DNA of 64,000 bases from Pseudorasbora parva (lineage: Eukaryota; Chordata; Actinopteri; Cypriniformes; Gobionidae). The notes under the pieces were generated by a model. The model saw only the letters and a list, made by a program, of their open reading frames with translations, did no database searches and had not been told where the DNA came from. Shown piece after piece: positions 33,835 to 45,368 of the stretch. Both the position numbers and the translations under genes were made by a program. The stretch covers positions 30,038,742-30,102,741 of the forward strand of contig NC_090178.1 in assembly GCF_024679245.1 (NCBI RefSeq). The letters are read 5' to 3'. Position 1 is the stretch's first letter; every line of letters starts with the position of its first letter.

Positions 33835-34580
33835 TGCTCAAAATAATGAATTGGTTTGAGTTGGGTAAACTTAAATTATACAAATTAGATCAATCAAATC
33901 AACTTTCATGAGTATTTAGAACTTTCATTTTGTTCAGTTCACAAAACTGACACATTTTAAGTGACCTGAATTGTTTCACTGTTTTGAGTTTTATGAACTT
34001 TTTAATTTACACAAACTTAAATTTGACTGAAACTGGGCTGGGATTTCTATTTCCCAGCATGTTTTGCCATGACACATAAAAGGGAGAATAAATGCACACA
34101 AAAAAAGTGTTATATGTGTGCAGGAATAATGTATTCGTGGGATATTTAGCAGTGTTTAGCTATGCAAATTTAAAAGAGTTTCTGTTATGTTGGATTCTTA
34201 GGGGGTTTACCATCATGCTGAAGAGTATAGCATGAGCTTAGTTTGGGAACATGTATGTTAAATGTTTTATATTGCTGTACTAGTTCTGCAATTGATATTC
34301 TAGGATCGCACTCAAAGCATTGTTACCAATTAGCAAGTTAGCATTTGTTAAATTGGCTAATCAAAGCTAGCCAAGTTTCTACTAGTAAAATTGAAGTTAA
34401 GATTACATGCAAATTTTAAGTTAAATGTATGAATTAGCTTACTTAAATATGTTAAGTAAAAAGCAATTAAAATATAGGAGTACAAAATCAAAATCTGCAA
34501 GTTTTGCTTACTTAAACTTTAACATTTTATGTAACTGAATGCCTCAATTTTGCCAACTTATTCGGGTTTACGGTGTAGGT
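33835..34580. repeat. AT-rich repeat with taaactt / aagttta words
   Basis: Inverted aaacttaa and ttaagttt-type words recur at both ends (33865, 34010, 34440, 34520), flanking ggctgggatttctatttccc. It resembles a decayed fish MITE. Ends are not resolved. Confidence 0.3.
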
Positions 34581-35837
34581 AAAAGCACATTCAAAGTTGA
34601 ATTGAGTCTTTAAACTTGTGTTTACAGTCTCTCACATTCGCATATGAAGGAAAGTGAATGGAGAGCTTATTCTTGAATGACCGTGGCATATATGGCTGTC
34701 TGCCTGATATTATGCACCTGTATAATGGGTGCAGCTGAAATAGCCAAACTTCTTAATTAGAAGGTGACATTTGGCTGCAAAAGTTTAAGTTTAAGAAATA
34801 AGTTTAAGTAGCACATTGGCCGGAAATGTTCATTCCAAATCCTGTCAAACTCCATCATTTATGTCATTTCTATTCTCGCTCCACATTTGGAGTTTATAGT
34901 GTACATTACTTTTCCACAGCTGCAGTTTTTCTTTTGGACCCCTATCAGTCTTCATGGTGAAAAAAAAAAAAACTGAGTGATGTTATAATTAAACGTTTAC
35001 AACATCTCTCATTCCATCATTGTCACTTTATCTAAATGGTAAATTTACTCGTCTTTGTCAGTTTGCTGAAGCTGGAAATAATCCAGTGGTTATTTTTCTG
35101 TATATTATGCATTAGGTTTCTTCTGTTGTATTGTACACAGATGTTCCTCCATATGGAAAAACCACAAAATGTGGCTTCTGGGAATTAATTGGAATTAAAG
35201 TCCATATGTATATTTTCATACTAATGTAAGACATATCAGATTACCTTTTCATTTGGACAATCACAACATGTAAAAGTATTACGGGATTGGGTCACACATG
35301 TAGCAGTTTAAGCATGTTAAAGGTTGAATGGCTAATGCTATATTTCATTAGTGCCACTAGCTGAAATATGTTTAAAACTAATATTCACTTCCCCACTTAA
35401 TTTTATGGGGCCTGCCAATTTACTCAGCAATCATAAGAAGCTGAATATTAGGGAAATTCTCTCGAGTCAATGTCTGAGGCACACAGCCATGCTCGGCTCG
35501 TTGAGCAAGAGTGGCCACTGGTGGCTGAGAGGTGTAAGTGCACCTAAGTCAGCCAGGTCATGAACATTATACCACTGTGTCGATGTGGCATCTGACTGAC
35601 TGTGTAATGGTGTTCTTCACGCTCTCCCTCTTTAAACCCGATGGGCTTCAGTTTTCCATTCTCACATTACACTTTTATGATAGATTTTTATTGGCTACCT
35701 GTGCCAGGCATGGTGATCTGAAGTGGGGTTCACATTTCTTTTGCTCTGACTGATGTTGTGGCTCTAGCATTGCCCTCCCCTGCATCAGATAACTTTAGTT
35801 TTTAGTTTTTGACCAACAATAAAACTATTTCAATATA
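34581..35837. other. No recognised feature
   Basis: Frames up to 71 codons with no motif. No terminal repeats noticed. Confidence 0.4.
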
Positions 35838-37085
35838 CAGTTTTTCTCAATTGATTTTACACATTTCTCCAAACGCAGGTCACTGATCTCAAAACAGTAA
35901 ACACAGTCATCTGAACACTTGTCCTAAACAGGACGATATCATGCAAATTACAAATCACATGCATCATTTTCTCAAAACACTGCACAAAATTCTCAAATGT
36001 TTTCTCACAGTAGTTCATATAGCCAATCAAAACGTAAATACATCAGGAAAAAATATTGCTTTTCATTGTTTTTTACAAAAATCTCAATCATTGGTGCTCC
36101 ATTTTTCCAAACACAACAAAACTCTATTGTTAAATTCACAGTTGCACACTGAATGTTCTCAATTAACCCCCCCAAAAAATATTAGTATTTGTAATACACA
36201 CAACACAGGAAATGTACATGTCCTAATTGTTTACAGCTATCTCAATTACACAAACCATAAAAGGGAAAAAGAAATGGGAAAAGGAAGAGGTGTAAGAGTA
36301 TTTTGGAGAGGAAAGAGAAAGAGTAATATCAAGATGGAGAGGAACAGTGCAAGAGGGAGAAGAAGATACAGCTAGAGGAGATGAGAAGAGATGAGGATTT
36401 AGGAGAAGCGAAAAGAACTGAGAATATAGAAAGAGGGGTAGCGGGAGAAGATATGTGGAAGGCAATGGTATTAGTTGAAACAGCAAGATAAGAAAATATA
36501 AGACATGGACAGAGGGGAAGGGGAAATAAAGGTGTAAGAGGAGGAAGGAGTGGTAGAATGATAAGGTACAGATGGGCTTCATATGAAATCAAGCCACCAT
36601 AAATGACCATGTCATAAATGATGGTCTTTTTTTGAGGGAAGCTGTTCAGCCCAATATAAACATTGTGCCACAGTAAGTGTCCCTGGACAAAAACTACTGC
36701 AATCCACTGGTGTGCTGTCTGGGGTCGCACAACACAGAAAGGCTTATAATATTTGAACTCCCTCAATGAAATCATCTTTCTGCAGGGTGATCAGGAGCAG
36801 ATTCAGTGAAATTGTGTTATTGTTAAGGACAATTTCACCATTCAGCATGATGCAAGAGTGGTTTATGCGTCACCCATATTTCAGGATGGTGTTCCTTCCA
36901 GCATATTCTCATCTTGGAGATAAAAAAGTATATGATCGCAACCCTTACAACCAAGTTAGCCTTCTTTATACGACGGAAGAAGCCTGTGGAGAAGTTAAAG
37001 GATGGATCCAGCCTTCACAGCTTTTTCCCCATAATAACTCGTGAAAATATTTGCTGTGATGTTGATGAAATTCTTTGACCAGGTG
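35838..37085 (+). mobile_element. IS630/Tc1-mariner superfamily element remnant
   Basis: The left end acagtttttctcaattgatt (35838) followed by runs of (t/a)ctcaaaac words is a terminus style of fish IS630-like elements. A matching right end was not identified. Transposase pieces lie at 36274-36370 and 36830-37080. The stretch between is G/A-rich (36260-36560). Confidence 0.55.
36274..37080 (+). pseudogene. IS630-like DDE transposase remnant
   Basis: ATG at 36274 opens MGKGRGVRVFWRGKRKS, like the Gly/Arg-rich start (MGRGRGxRGR) of a family of fish DDE transposases. After a long decayed gap, the frame at 36844-37020 reads MQEWFMRHPYFRMVFLPAYS. It then jumps, without the expected NPIEEFF glutamate block, to KVYDRNPYNQVSLLY and EEACGEVKGWIQ, the C-terminal part (WRWKVYD..ACxDVxxGWIxHAxRFFPR). 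The final ICCDVDEIL is in another frame at 37046-37072. Both the catalytic glutamate region and the first two aspartates are missing. It is dead. Confidence 0.6.
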
Positions 37086-37675
37086 TAAATGAAAGGCAAG
37101 ATCTATAAAGTTAATTGATTTAATATTTATATTGGGGGGGGGGGGGGCTCTCTGTTACACAGCTAAACTCATCATTAAAGAACTTTGAAGAACACGATTA
37201 AAGGACACAAAAACATATTTCTGTCAGAACCACTATCGTCAAAGATGACAGATAAAAATCAGCATAACATTTAGATTTGCGGTATGGTTCTGTTCTGGGA
37301 AAGAACTCCCTGCGTGTCCATGAAGCCTAGCATGGATAAGAACGGAGAGCAGTTATAAACCCCTCCTAGTGTAAACATAATAGAACCAGATGAATTGCAA
37401 TATTGCAGATAGCATTAATGTCAACATTAAAATTTAGTCAGATTCGTGGGGAATCCGAAGGCAAAATCCTGACTGACGAGAGGAGGAGCTGGAGATGAAA
37501 CGCGATAGCAGCTGATAATACGGAAGGAGCTTATGCATGCTGTGATAGGCATCGTATTCCTATAGGTATACGTGATCAGCTGACACTCAGCTGCTGTAAT
37601 CTTGACTAATGTGAACTGCCAGAACTAACACTACGCTTGATTTTCATTCATGTATTTGTGTATCGACTACAGCTT
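37086..37675. other. No recognised feature
   Basis: Contains a 14-G run at 37134-37147. Otherwise unique-looking. Confidence 0.4.
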
Positions 37676-38520
37676 GATCTGACTTGTTTTTCAGCACTTC
37701 CTACAGATGCTCGATTGGATTGAGATCTGGGAAATTTGGAGGCCAAGTCAACACCTCAAACTCGTTGTTGTTCTCCTCAAACCATTCCTGAACCATTTGT
37801 GTTTTGTGGCAGGGTGCATTATCCTGATGAAAGAGGCCACAGCCACCAGGGAATACCGTTTCCATGATAGGGTGTACATGGTCTGCAACAATGTTTAGGT
37901 AGTGGTATGTCTCAAAGTAACATCCACATGGATGGCAGGACCCAAGGTTTCCCAGCAGAACATTGCCCAAAGCATCACACTGCCTCTGTCGGCTTGCCTT
38001 CATCCTATAGTGCATCATGGTGCCATGTGTTCTCCAGGTAAGCAATGTACATGCTCCCGACCATCCAGATGATGTTAAAGAAAATGTGATTCAGATCCAG
38101 TTCTGATGCTCATGTGTCCACTGTTGGCACTTTCTGTGGTGGACAGGGGTCAGCATGGGCACCATGACTGGTCTGCAGTAAAACTGCAATGCACTGTGTA
38201 TTTTGACACCTTTCTATCAAAACCGGCATTAAAGGGGTGATGAATTGAGAACTCAACTTTCCATTGAGCTTTTAATTTATAAAAGGTCATGGTAATATAA
38301 GAATATCCTGTAAGTTTCAGAGTTGAAAACTTCCTTGTTAGTCAAAGAAAAGCTTTTATAGACACCAGGCTCAGCAAACGGTCCTGTGCTTCATACTTAT
38401 GTCATTGCGCGACAAAACACCGCCTCTACAGAATCTACCACGAGTCTAATCCAGTAGCCTCGCCCACCACTCGTGCTAGCTGGTCAACAACAATAAACAT
38501 GCTTAGGGAGATTAAGATAA

Positions 38521-38730
38521 TGCGCTATTCCTGGTTGTTAAAGAACACAGGAACACAGGTCGCTACATAAGCTTCCTTCGGATCCTAATATTAGGAATAA
38601 GTGGTTGAACTTTATTTTTAATGAAGTTCCAGCTCACGTGGGGAAGACATGTTCACTTCAGTTCACTGCGGGATCATTTGTAACAAATCTCCGGTTGATG
38701 CTGGATTTGGATCTGACAGGAATGGTGCCT
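38521..38730 (+). pseudogene. THAP zinc-finger exon with one stop
   Basis: One frame reads CAIPGC (Cys codons 38521 and 38536), a TAA stop (38539-38541), then SLHKLPSDPNIRNKWLNFIF followed by NEVPAH, then CSLQFTAGSF (Cys at 38650) and finally TGMVPK. This is the THAP C2CH layout: C-x4-C, the invariant W in KWLNFIF, C-x2-H with H replaced by Q, then F, and a degenerate AVPT-type end. The frame is unbroken except for that single stop, which suggests recent decay. A donor-like GT follows near 38733. THAP modules bind DNA and occur in P-element and Kolobok transposases as well as host proteins. The rest of a transposase is absent. Confidence 0.7.
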
Positions 38731-38890
38731 AAACGTATTTTATATGAAATAGTATTTAATTGTTATAGGTCATTTTGCTTATGTGTACGAGTCTAACAGA
38801 GCATACCTTTAGCACGCTGGACTCAGACATGTATATGCCAGGGCTTGCGAAGCCCGATGAATCTCATTATATATTCCGTTCTTGTTCTGC

Positions 38891-38892
<2 letters not shown>

Positions 38893-38949
<57 letters not shown>
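38893..38949. repeat. (TC)n microsatellite
   Basis: About 57 bp of perfect TC inside element F. Confidence 0.95.
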
Positions 38950-38954
<5 letters not shown>

Positions 38955-39375
38955 GACAACTGAAGGGCGGCACACATATGTGTGTGCACACGTTTCACGC
39001 TTATATTGTCCGATCTTGCGGGCTATTTGTAATATAAAAATAATAGTCCAATCAATCATGGATCGAAATAAATCATTGTGTTTGTTTGATAAAGATGTTT
39101 ATGAGCCCTGTGATCGAGAGAATCATTCTGGTTGCCGCTTCCCCCTCAGAAAGTCAGTTCATGACACCTTTAACTTCTTTGAACAACAGTAGCTTGTCTG
39201 TTTGATCAGACCACACAGGCCAGCCTTCACTCCCCATGTGCATCAGTGAGCCTTGGCCACCCATGACCCTGTCGCCGGTTCACCACTGTTCCTTCCTTGG
39301 ACCACTTTTGATTGATACTGACCACTGCAGACCAGAAACACCCTAAAAGAGCTGCAGTTTTGGAGATGCTTTGAC

Positions 39376-39545
39376 CCATACCCCTTTTACACCAAGGCAG
39401 TTTGAGTGCTGGTTTGGAGCCAGAGCCAAGTTTCAAATTGGATCTTTGTCTTTCGACACCCAAAGCACCAGATCTGAACCAGGAAAAGTGGTTCTTAAGT
39501 AGCACCAAAACACTGCTGGACTAAAAATAAGAATCGCCTTGTGTC
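39376..39545 (+). repeat. hAT-like repeat fragment
   Basis: It begins accccttttacaccaaggca and continues gtttgagtgctggtttggag, ending near tgtcaggggctgg. This is a typical end segment of a fish hAT-type non-autonomous element. It lies between two Tc1 copies and has no second end. Confidence 0.5.
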
Positions 39546-40745
39546 AGGGGCTGGGCCGATTGTAATCTGCGTCTATACAAATCACGATGAGCTGCACAAA
39601 TTTGTGGATGTTGTGGAGAAATTTAAAGCCGGATTTGGATACAAAAAAATTTCAGAAGCTTTAAACATCCCAAGGAGCACTGTGATAGCGATAATATTGA
39701 AATGGAAGGAGTATCAGACCACTGCAAATCTACCAAAACCTGGCCATCCCTCTAAACTTTCAGCTCATACAAGGAGAAGACTGATCAGAGATGCAGCCAA
39801 GAGGCCCATGATCACTCTGGATGAACTGCAGAGATCTACAGCTGAGGTAGGAGACTCTGTCCATAGGACAACAATCAGTCATATACTGCACAAATCTGGC
39901 CTTTATGGAAGAGTGGCAAGAAGAAAGCCATTTCTTTAAGATATCCATAAAAAGTGTTGTTTAAAGTTTGTCACAAGCCACCTGGGAGACACACCAAACA
40001 TGTGAAAGAAGGTGCTCTGGTCAGATGAAACCAAAAGTGAATTTTTGGCAACAATGCAAAATGTTATGTTTGGTGTAAAAGCAACACAGCTCATCACTCT
40101 GAACACACCATCCCCACTGTCAAACATGGTGGTGGCAGCATCATGGTTTGGGCCTGCTTTTCTTCAGCAGCGACAGGGAAGATGGTTAAAATTGATGGGA
40201 AGATGGATGGAGCCAAATACAGGACCATTCTGGAAGAAAACATGATGGAGTCTGCAAAAGACCTGAGACTGGGACGGAGATTTGTCTTCCAACAAGACAA
40301 TGATCCAAAACATAAAGCAAAATCTACAATGGAATGGTTCAAAAATAAACATATCCAGATGTTAGAATGGCCAAGTCAAAGTCCAGACCTGAATCCAATC
40401 GAGAATCTGTGGAAAGAACTGAAAACTGCTGTTCACAAACACTCTCCATCCAACCTCACTGAGCTCAAGCTGTTCTGCAAGGAGGAATGGGCAAAAATTT
40501 CAGTCTCTCGATGTGCAAAACTGATAAGAGACATACCCCAAGCGACTTACAGCTGTAACCGCAGCAAAATGTGGCGCTACAAAGTATTAACTTAAGGGCG
40601 CCGAATAATTTTGCATGCCCAATTTTTCAGTTTTTTATTTGTTAAAAAAGTTTGAAATATCCAATAAATTTAGTTCCACTTCATGATTGTGTCCCACTTG
40701 TTGTTGATTCTTCACAAAAAATTAGTTTCATATCATTATTAACAT
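39546..40745 (+). mobile_element. Tc1/mariner copy, 5' truncated
   Basis: The right part, gccgaataattttgcatgcc and ccaataaatttagttccact, is a right-hand inverted-repeat region of a widespread fish Tc1 family. It fades near 40745. The left inverted repeat and the first transposase codons are replaced by the hAT-like fragment. Confidence 0.8.
39600..40592 (+). pseudogene. Tc1-like transposase, nearly complete but broken
   Basis: Helix-turn-helix and linker: FGYKKISEALNIPRSTVIAI, then PGHPSKLSAHTRRRLIRD and HRTTISHILHKSGLYGR. A stop at 39937-39939 and another at about 40003-40005 interrupt the frame. The first catalytic aspartate survives in LWSDETKSEF (about 40010-40040). A frameshift near 40120 leads into SIMVWACFSSAATGKMVKID, the second aspartate in QQDNDPKHKAK and the glutamate in SPDLNPIENLW. 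A last one-base shift near 40533 garbles the normal KRL..AAKxGxTKY end. All three DDE residues are present, but the gene has two stops, two frameshifts and no start. Confidence 0.9.
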
Positions 40746-40754
40746 ATATATATC

Positions 40755-41025
40755 CTGGCCACTTAACTCTTTATACACCTATATTAAAACTTAAAATTTA
40801 ACATAATATTCAACTGGCAGCCAGTGTAGTGAAGCAAGAACGGGACAAATATGTTCCCTTTTTTATCATTCCAGTAAGAAGAATTGCAGTATTGTTTTAT
40901 ACCATTTGAAGATGGGATAAATAGAAATGAGCCACACCAAGATACAGTGAGTTACAGTAATCCAGCCTAGAGGAAACAAAAGCATGAATCACTGTCTCCA
41001 AATCCTTTACTGATAAAAATGCTTT
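40755..41025 (-). repeat. LINE-like 3' segment
   Basis: Contains aactggcagccagtgtagtg, cagtgagttacagtaatcca and ggaaacaaaagcatgaatca, a well-known dispersed fish retroposon block, in minus orientation. Coding content is not recognised. Confidence 0.45.
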
Positions 41026-41235
41026 CAATATGTACTGAAGGACACAAAGTGTGCCTTGAAAATCTCCCCCACGCCATTACACCACCATTGCAGCCTGAAC
41101 CGTTGATACAAGACAGGACTAACCCATGCTTTCATGTTGTTTATGCCAAATTCTGACCCTACCATCTGACTGTTGCAGCAGAAATCAAGACTCATCAGAC
41201 CGCATGCAACATTTCCCCAATCTTTTATTGTTCCA
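41026..41235 (-). pseudogene. Tc1/mariner fragment
   Basis: On the minus strand it reads CGLMSLDFCCNSQMVGSEFG and then INNMKAWVSPVLYQRF, ending FKAHFV. This is the transposase block around the first catalytic aspartate (LMSLDF in place of LSDESRF). It is cut on both sides by other repeats. It is the same family as 9398-9580. Confidence 0.7.
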
Positions 41236-41932
41236 TTTGGCTGTATCTTTCTCACTTCTCATTCATTTAATACATAACTGACTGTGTTTACTTGAATTAC
41301 ATGTGTATTTGACTATTTAAGGTTAGTAAGCTGTGAAAAAAGTATTAAGATGTGTGCGCACTGAGTGTGAGCACAAAATTTGGCAGGAATGAGTAAAATT
41401 ATGCTCAATACACACAATCCAAACACAACAATATTCATCCGGAGCAAATGAAATGAATGAGTGAGGGGAGACAGGTTTGTGTGTCAACTCGCTGTCGGAG
41501 AGATAAGAGAGAGAGAGAAGGCACAGCTGGTGTATCTAATCTGCAGAAAATTAGTATTAGAAGTGTTTCAGATAGTATTGATATTGAAAAATCGTGCCTT
41601 CTTAAAAGATTACAATTTAAAAATGATATAGCCTATAAAATTCAACAACAGAGGCTAGTAGGAGTGATTGCGTTATAGACCACTGCCAAAATCCACCCGC
41701 ATTTGGCAGTTGTTCATGTCAAGCCCTGGTTGGTTGGTAATTTTCCTGCCCCAGGCTAGAATATGACAGCTATTCAGTTGGATTTTTAAACGCCATTCAC
41801 ATTTTTAGAATTGCATTTCTTATTGTGGACATAGCTTCTTGCAGAACATGAACAAAGCTCCCAATTTTGGGACTGTCCCAATAATACCAACTGCTGAAGA
41901 ACTTAGCAATGATATTTAGTAGCAGGGCATAT
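41236..41932. other. No recognised feature
   Basis: A GAGA-rich patch near 41500. Nothing else seen. Confidence 0.4.
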
Positions 41933-42059
41933 ACAGTGCTTCACTTTTTCCACATTTTGATTAAAATTCATTCTTTTTTCCCTCAATTCTACAAACAACT
42001 ACACTATAATGACAATGTGAAATAAGTTTGTTTGAAATATTTGCAAATTTATTAAAACA

Positions 42060-42064
<5 letters not shown>

Positions 42065-42154
<90 letters not shown>
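42065..42154. repeat. (TA)n microsatellite
   Basis: About 90 bp of TA dinucleotides inside the left inverted repeat of a Tc1. Confidence 0.97.
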
Positions 42155-42157
<3 letters not shown>

Positions 42158-42369
42158 CGCATGTACATAAGTATTCACAGCCTTTGCCATGACACTTAAA
42201 ATTGAGCTCAGGTGCATCCTGTTTCCACTGATCATCAAGATGATTTTACAACTTGATTGGAGTCCATCTGTAGTAAATTCATTTGACTGGACATGATTTG
42301 GAAAGGCACACACCTGTCTATAAGATCCCACAGTTAACAGTGCATGTCAGAGCACAAACCAAGCCATGA

Positions 42370-43260
42370 AGTTCAAGGAATTGTCTGTAGACCTCTGAAA
42401 CAGGATTGTATCAAGACACCGATCTGGGGAAGGGTACAGAAAAATGTCTGCAGCATTGAAGGTCCCAATGAGCACAATGGCTCAATCATCCGTAAATGGA
42501 AGAAGTTCCAGGACTCTTCCTAGAGCTGGTTGCCCAGCCAAACTGAGCGATCGGGGGAGAAAGGCCATAGTCAGGGAGGTGACAAGAACCTAAAAGTCAC
42601 TCAGACAATAGAGCTCCAGCATTTCTCTGTGGAGAGAAGAGAACCTTCCTGAAGAACAACCATTTCTGCAGCACTCCTCTAATTAGGCCTGTATGGTAGA
42701 GTGGCCAGACGGCACATGACAGCCCGCCTGGAATTTGCCAAAAGGCACCTGAAGATCTCTCAGACCATGATAAAGGCCATTGCCTGATGAAACAAAGATT
42801 GAACTCTTTGGCCTGAATGACAAGCATCATGTCTGGAGGAAACCAGGCACTGCTCATTACCTGGCTAATTCCATCCCAAGTTTTTCAGCGGCAGGAATTG
42901 GGAGACTAGTCAGGACTGAGGAAAAGATGAATGCAGCAATGTGCAGAGACATCCTTGATGTAAACCTGCTCCAGTGTGCTCTGGACCTCAGACTGGGATG
43001 AATCTTCCATCAGGACAATGACCCTATAAGCACACAGCCAAGATAACAAAGGAGTGGCTACAGGAAAACTCTAAATTTCCTTGAGTGGCACAGCCAGAGC
43101 CCAGACTTGAACACGATTAAACACCTCCGGGGAGATCTGAAAATGGCTATGCACCAACCAACCACCCAACCTGATGGAGCTTGAGAGATCCTGCAAAGAA
43201 GATTGGGAGAAACTGCCCAAAAATAGGTGTGCCAAGCTTGTAGCATCACACTTAAATAAG
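42370..43260 (+). pseudogene. Tc1-like transposase, heavily decayed
   Basis: Short blocks survive in different frames. An ELSVDL-like start lies near 42380. RAGCPAKLSDRGRKAIVREV is approximated near 42520-42585. The first aspartate is in [20 protein letters not shown] (42786-42845), with KMNAAMCRDIL following. DLRLG marks the region before the second aspartate (42985-43000). The PDLNxIEHL glutamate block near 43100-43125 reads as PDLNTIKHL, so the glutamate appears to be lysine. No frame is open beyond about 86 codons. Confidence 0.75.
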
Positions 43261-43480
43261 ACTTGAGTATTGAGCAATTGCTGTGAATAATTATGTACAT
43301 GTGAATTTTTATTTATTTCATTTTTTATACATTTGCTAAGATTTCAAACAAACTTCATTCGCATATTTATAATGGGGTATTGTTTGTAGAACTAATGAAT
43401 TCAATCAATTTTGGGATAAGGCTGTAACATAACAAAATGTGGAAAGTGAAGCGCTGTGAATACTTTCCGGATGCACTGTA

Positions 43481-45125
43481 TAAATGTTTCGAAGCTACAC
43501 AAAGCTTGTATGACCTTCAAAACATCAAATCTCCCTTCAAAAACCTCCCTGAAGTATTCAAACTGTGAAAGGCCTACATAACCTTCAGATTTCAAAATAA
43601 CCTTTAAACAAATTTAAACAGCTTTGTCAAGCGAGCATTCCAACTTTCTTTTTCTATATTCTAGATCTTCAGAGGTTTTGAATTCATTCATTCAGATAGT
43701 TCAAACAGAGCGATGAAAGATGGCAGCTGACTCTGCAAACTTTTTTCTCTCTTGCTGTTTAGTCTGAGACCACCCAAAACCTTGTCTTGGAAATGTCTGA
43801 TATGTCTGATGCACAGTGATTCGGAAATTAAGTCCGTAGTGTTTAACCTCCGGTTCAACCCTCTTACCAGTGTTTTCACAATACTCATTAGCCTGCCGAG
43901 CCTAACTGGAATTGGTTAAGAGTTATGTGCATGAGAGACCTGTGGTTGACTCCTTCTGTTTAGTAATCTGCTGCATCATAAGGCATGAATCAAGAGGCTA
44001 CAGTTGGTTAGGTGAATTTTAAGTGTTACTATAAAGATTAATGTGATTGAGGGAGTGTAAGACAATTGCTAACATGCAAAACTCACCCATGCTTAGTCAT
44101 AAAATGCACCATTCCCACTGTCTGTTTCCTTTCAAATGTCTTGAATTTCATCACTCCCGTCGTCTCTGATCATCTCTCCCTGATGGAACAGAAAAAAATG
44201 AGAGAGTGCTCATCCATCCCGTATCCAGGGAAGGAGAAGATGACAGCCAAGCACTGCAGGAGAGGTCACTTCTCAACCGCTCGAGGAAGAAATAAAAAGA
44301 AAACAGATGTCATAAGAAAGTTACAGATGGGTAGGCACTTTAAAACTCTACATGAGAGCCGACTTTCGAAGAAAAGTCTTTGTCAAGGCTCCATTGTTCT
44401 GTCAGGCATAATTCAATGTCAGTTTACCATCACTCACTGGATCAGCCATTTGACTATATATGAGTAACAATTCATAACGACTTTAAAATTTTAAAATGTT
44501 TTTGTTGTATACATTTAGGCATACATTTATTAAGAAAAGCCCCTAAATGTAATTCAAAGTTGAGTGAATTATTAATCATTTAAGTAATTAATTAAGGACA
44601 TCTCACTCTTTGCCCAATGTGTACATAAACTGTGGATCCAGCACACAAACAATTGGTCATGTTTGTGTAGACACGGGCATGCATATTATTAACATTTAAA
44701 TGTAATAATTTTATGACTTTCACTTTAAAGACATACAAATGTTGACAAATCCTTTTTAGGTCCTTTTACAGAATATTACATTAATGGAACTAATGTTGTT
44801 TATTGTATTTAAATATTTCAGTCATTCAAACAATGCTTAATGCAGCACATTTATCAAATGCATTTACCTAATTTACATTATAACCGTTTGATTCTGGTCT
44901 CTCAATTCTTGTAGTACTTAACTCATTTTGAAGGATTCCATCACTTCACCTTAGCCTACACCCAAGGGGAGCGCTAGGAATTTTGGGCCATATGAAAGAA
45001 TATGAGGTTGGGCCTCCTACCGAACCAAACATACAAGCCATCCTAGCTATTCAAAATCTTTGTCTGCAATTTAATAATACTGACCTAATACTTTTGCTAT
45101 ACTGTTTTTGACTACTATATATCAG
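43481..45125. other. No recognised feature
   Basis: A 133-codon frame at 44066-44467 shows no motif and is probably chance. No repeat ends found. Confidence 0.4.
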
Positions 45126-45368
45126 TACACTGTCAGAAAAAAAGGTAAAGTGGTGTCACTGGGGCGGTACCCTAAGGTACAAAACTGAAAAGGTACTAAA
45201 ATGCACCATAAAGGTACTACTATGTACCTTTAAGGTACTAATACGCACTCCTAGCGTACTGATTTGTACCATTTAGGGGTGAGTAAGGTACAAAGATGTA
45301 CCTTTTCACTTTTGTACCTTAGGGTACCGTCCCAGTGAAACCACTGTACCTTTTTTTCTGAGAGTGTA
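45126..45368. mobile_element. Palindromic element B2, intact
   Basis: The ends tacactgtcagaaaaaaaggt and acctttttttctgagagtgta are inverted. Inside, ggtac words and cactggggcggtacc / ggtaccgtcccagtg pair across the element. It is 243 bp and non-coding. It defines the unbroken form of B1 at 14801-17863. Confidence 0.85.

Larger units (their letters stand above)
38233..39169 (+). mobile_element. TTAA element F carrying a THAP exon
   Basis: A 937-bp insertion flanked by TTAA on both sides (38229-38232 and 39170-39173). The ends AGGGGTGATGAA and TTCATGACACCT form an imperfect inverted repeat. The termini are of the TTAAAGGRR kind. It contains a THAP-like coding segment (38521-38730) and a (TC)n run. 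A fragment of another copy lies in minus orientation at about 54355-54445. TTAA duplication plus THAP fits the Kolobok superfamily, whose transposases carry a THAP domain. Confidence 0.8.
37676..39375 (-). mobile_element. Tc1/mariner copy split by TTAA element F
   Basis: Two blocks, 37676-38232 and 39170-39375, are collinear parts of one minus-strand Tc1, separated by element F (38233-39169). The junction ggcaTTAA / TTAActtcttt restores the uninterrupted Tc1 word gcattaacttctt. Both outer inverted repeats are missing. It is the same Tc1 family as 56897-57812. Confidence 0.85.
37701..39375 (-). pseudogene. Tc1-like transposase, interrupted
   Basis: The N-terminal part on the far side of F (39375-39227) reads SISKTAALLGCFWSAVVSIN, then QKWSKEGTVVNRRQGHGWPR, a helix-turn-helix plus GRPR-type hook. 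The C-terminal part (38045-37701) reads CDALGNVLLGNLGSCHP, the second catalytic aspartate in FHQDNAPCHK, and FPDLNPIEHL with the glutamate, then stops at the truncated edge. The block between (38046-38232) has frame changes and no intact first aspartate. Insertion of 937 bp, frameshifts and loss of both ends make it non-functional. Confidence 0.85.
41933..43480 (+). mobile_element. Tc1/mariner copy with (TA)n insertion
   Basis: The left end acagtgcttcactttttcca and right end tggaaagtgaagcgctgtg..actttccggatgcactgt are inverted. The left lacks about 22 bp of the right's terminal sequence. TA flanks both ends. A (TA)n run of 90 bp (42065-42154) expands the left repeat. About 1.55 kb. Confidence 0.85.

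Noticed and set aside
36223..36775. 119- and 148-codon minus-strand frames rich in Leu, Pro and Ser
   Set aside because: They are the antisense of a G/A-rich stretch within an IS630-like remnant; composition explains the openness.
44066..44467. 133-codon frame
   Set aside because: No motif, no splice or start context, no family resemblance.
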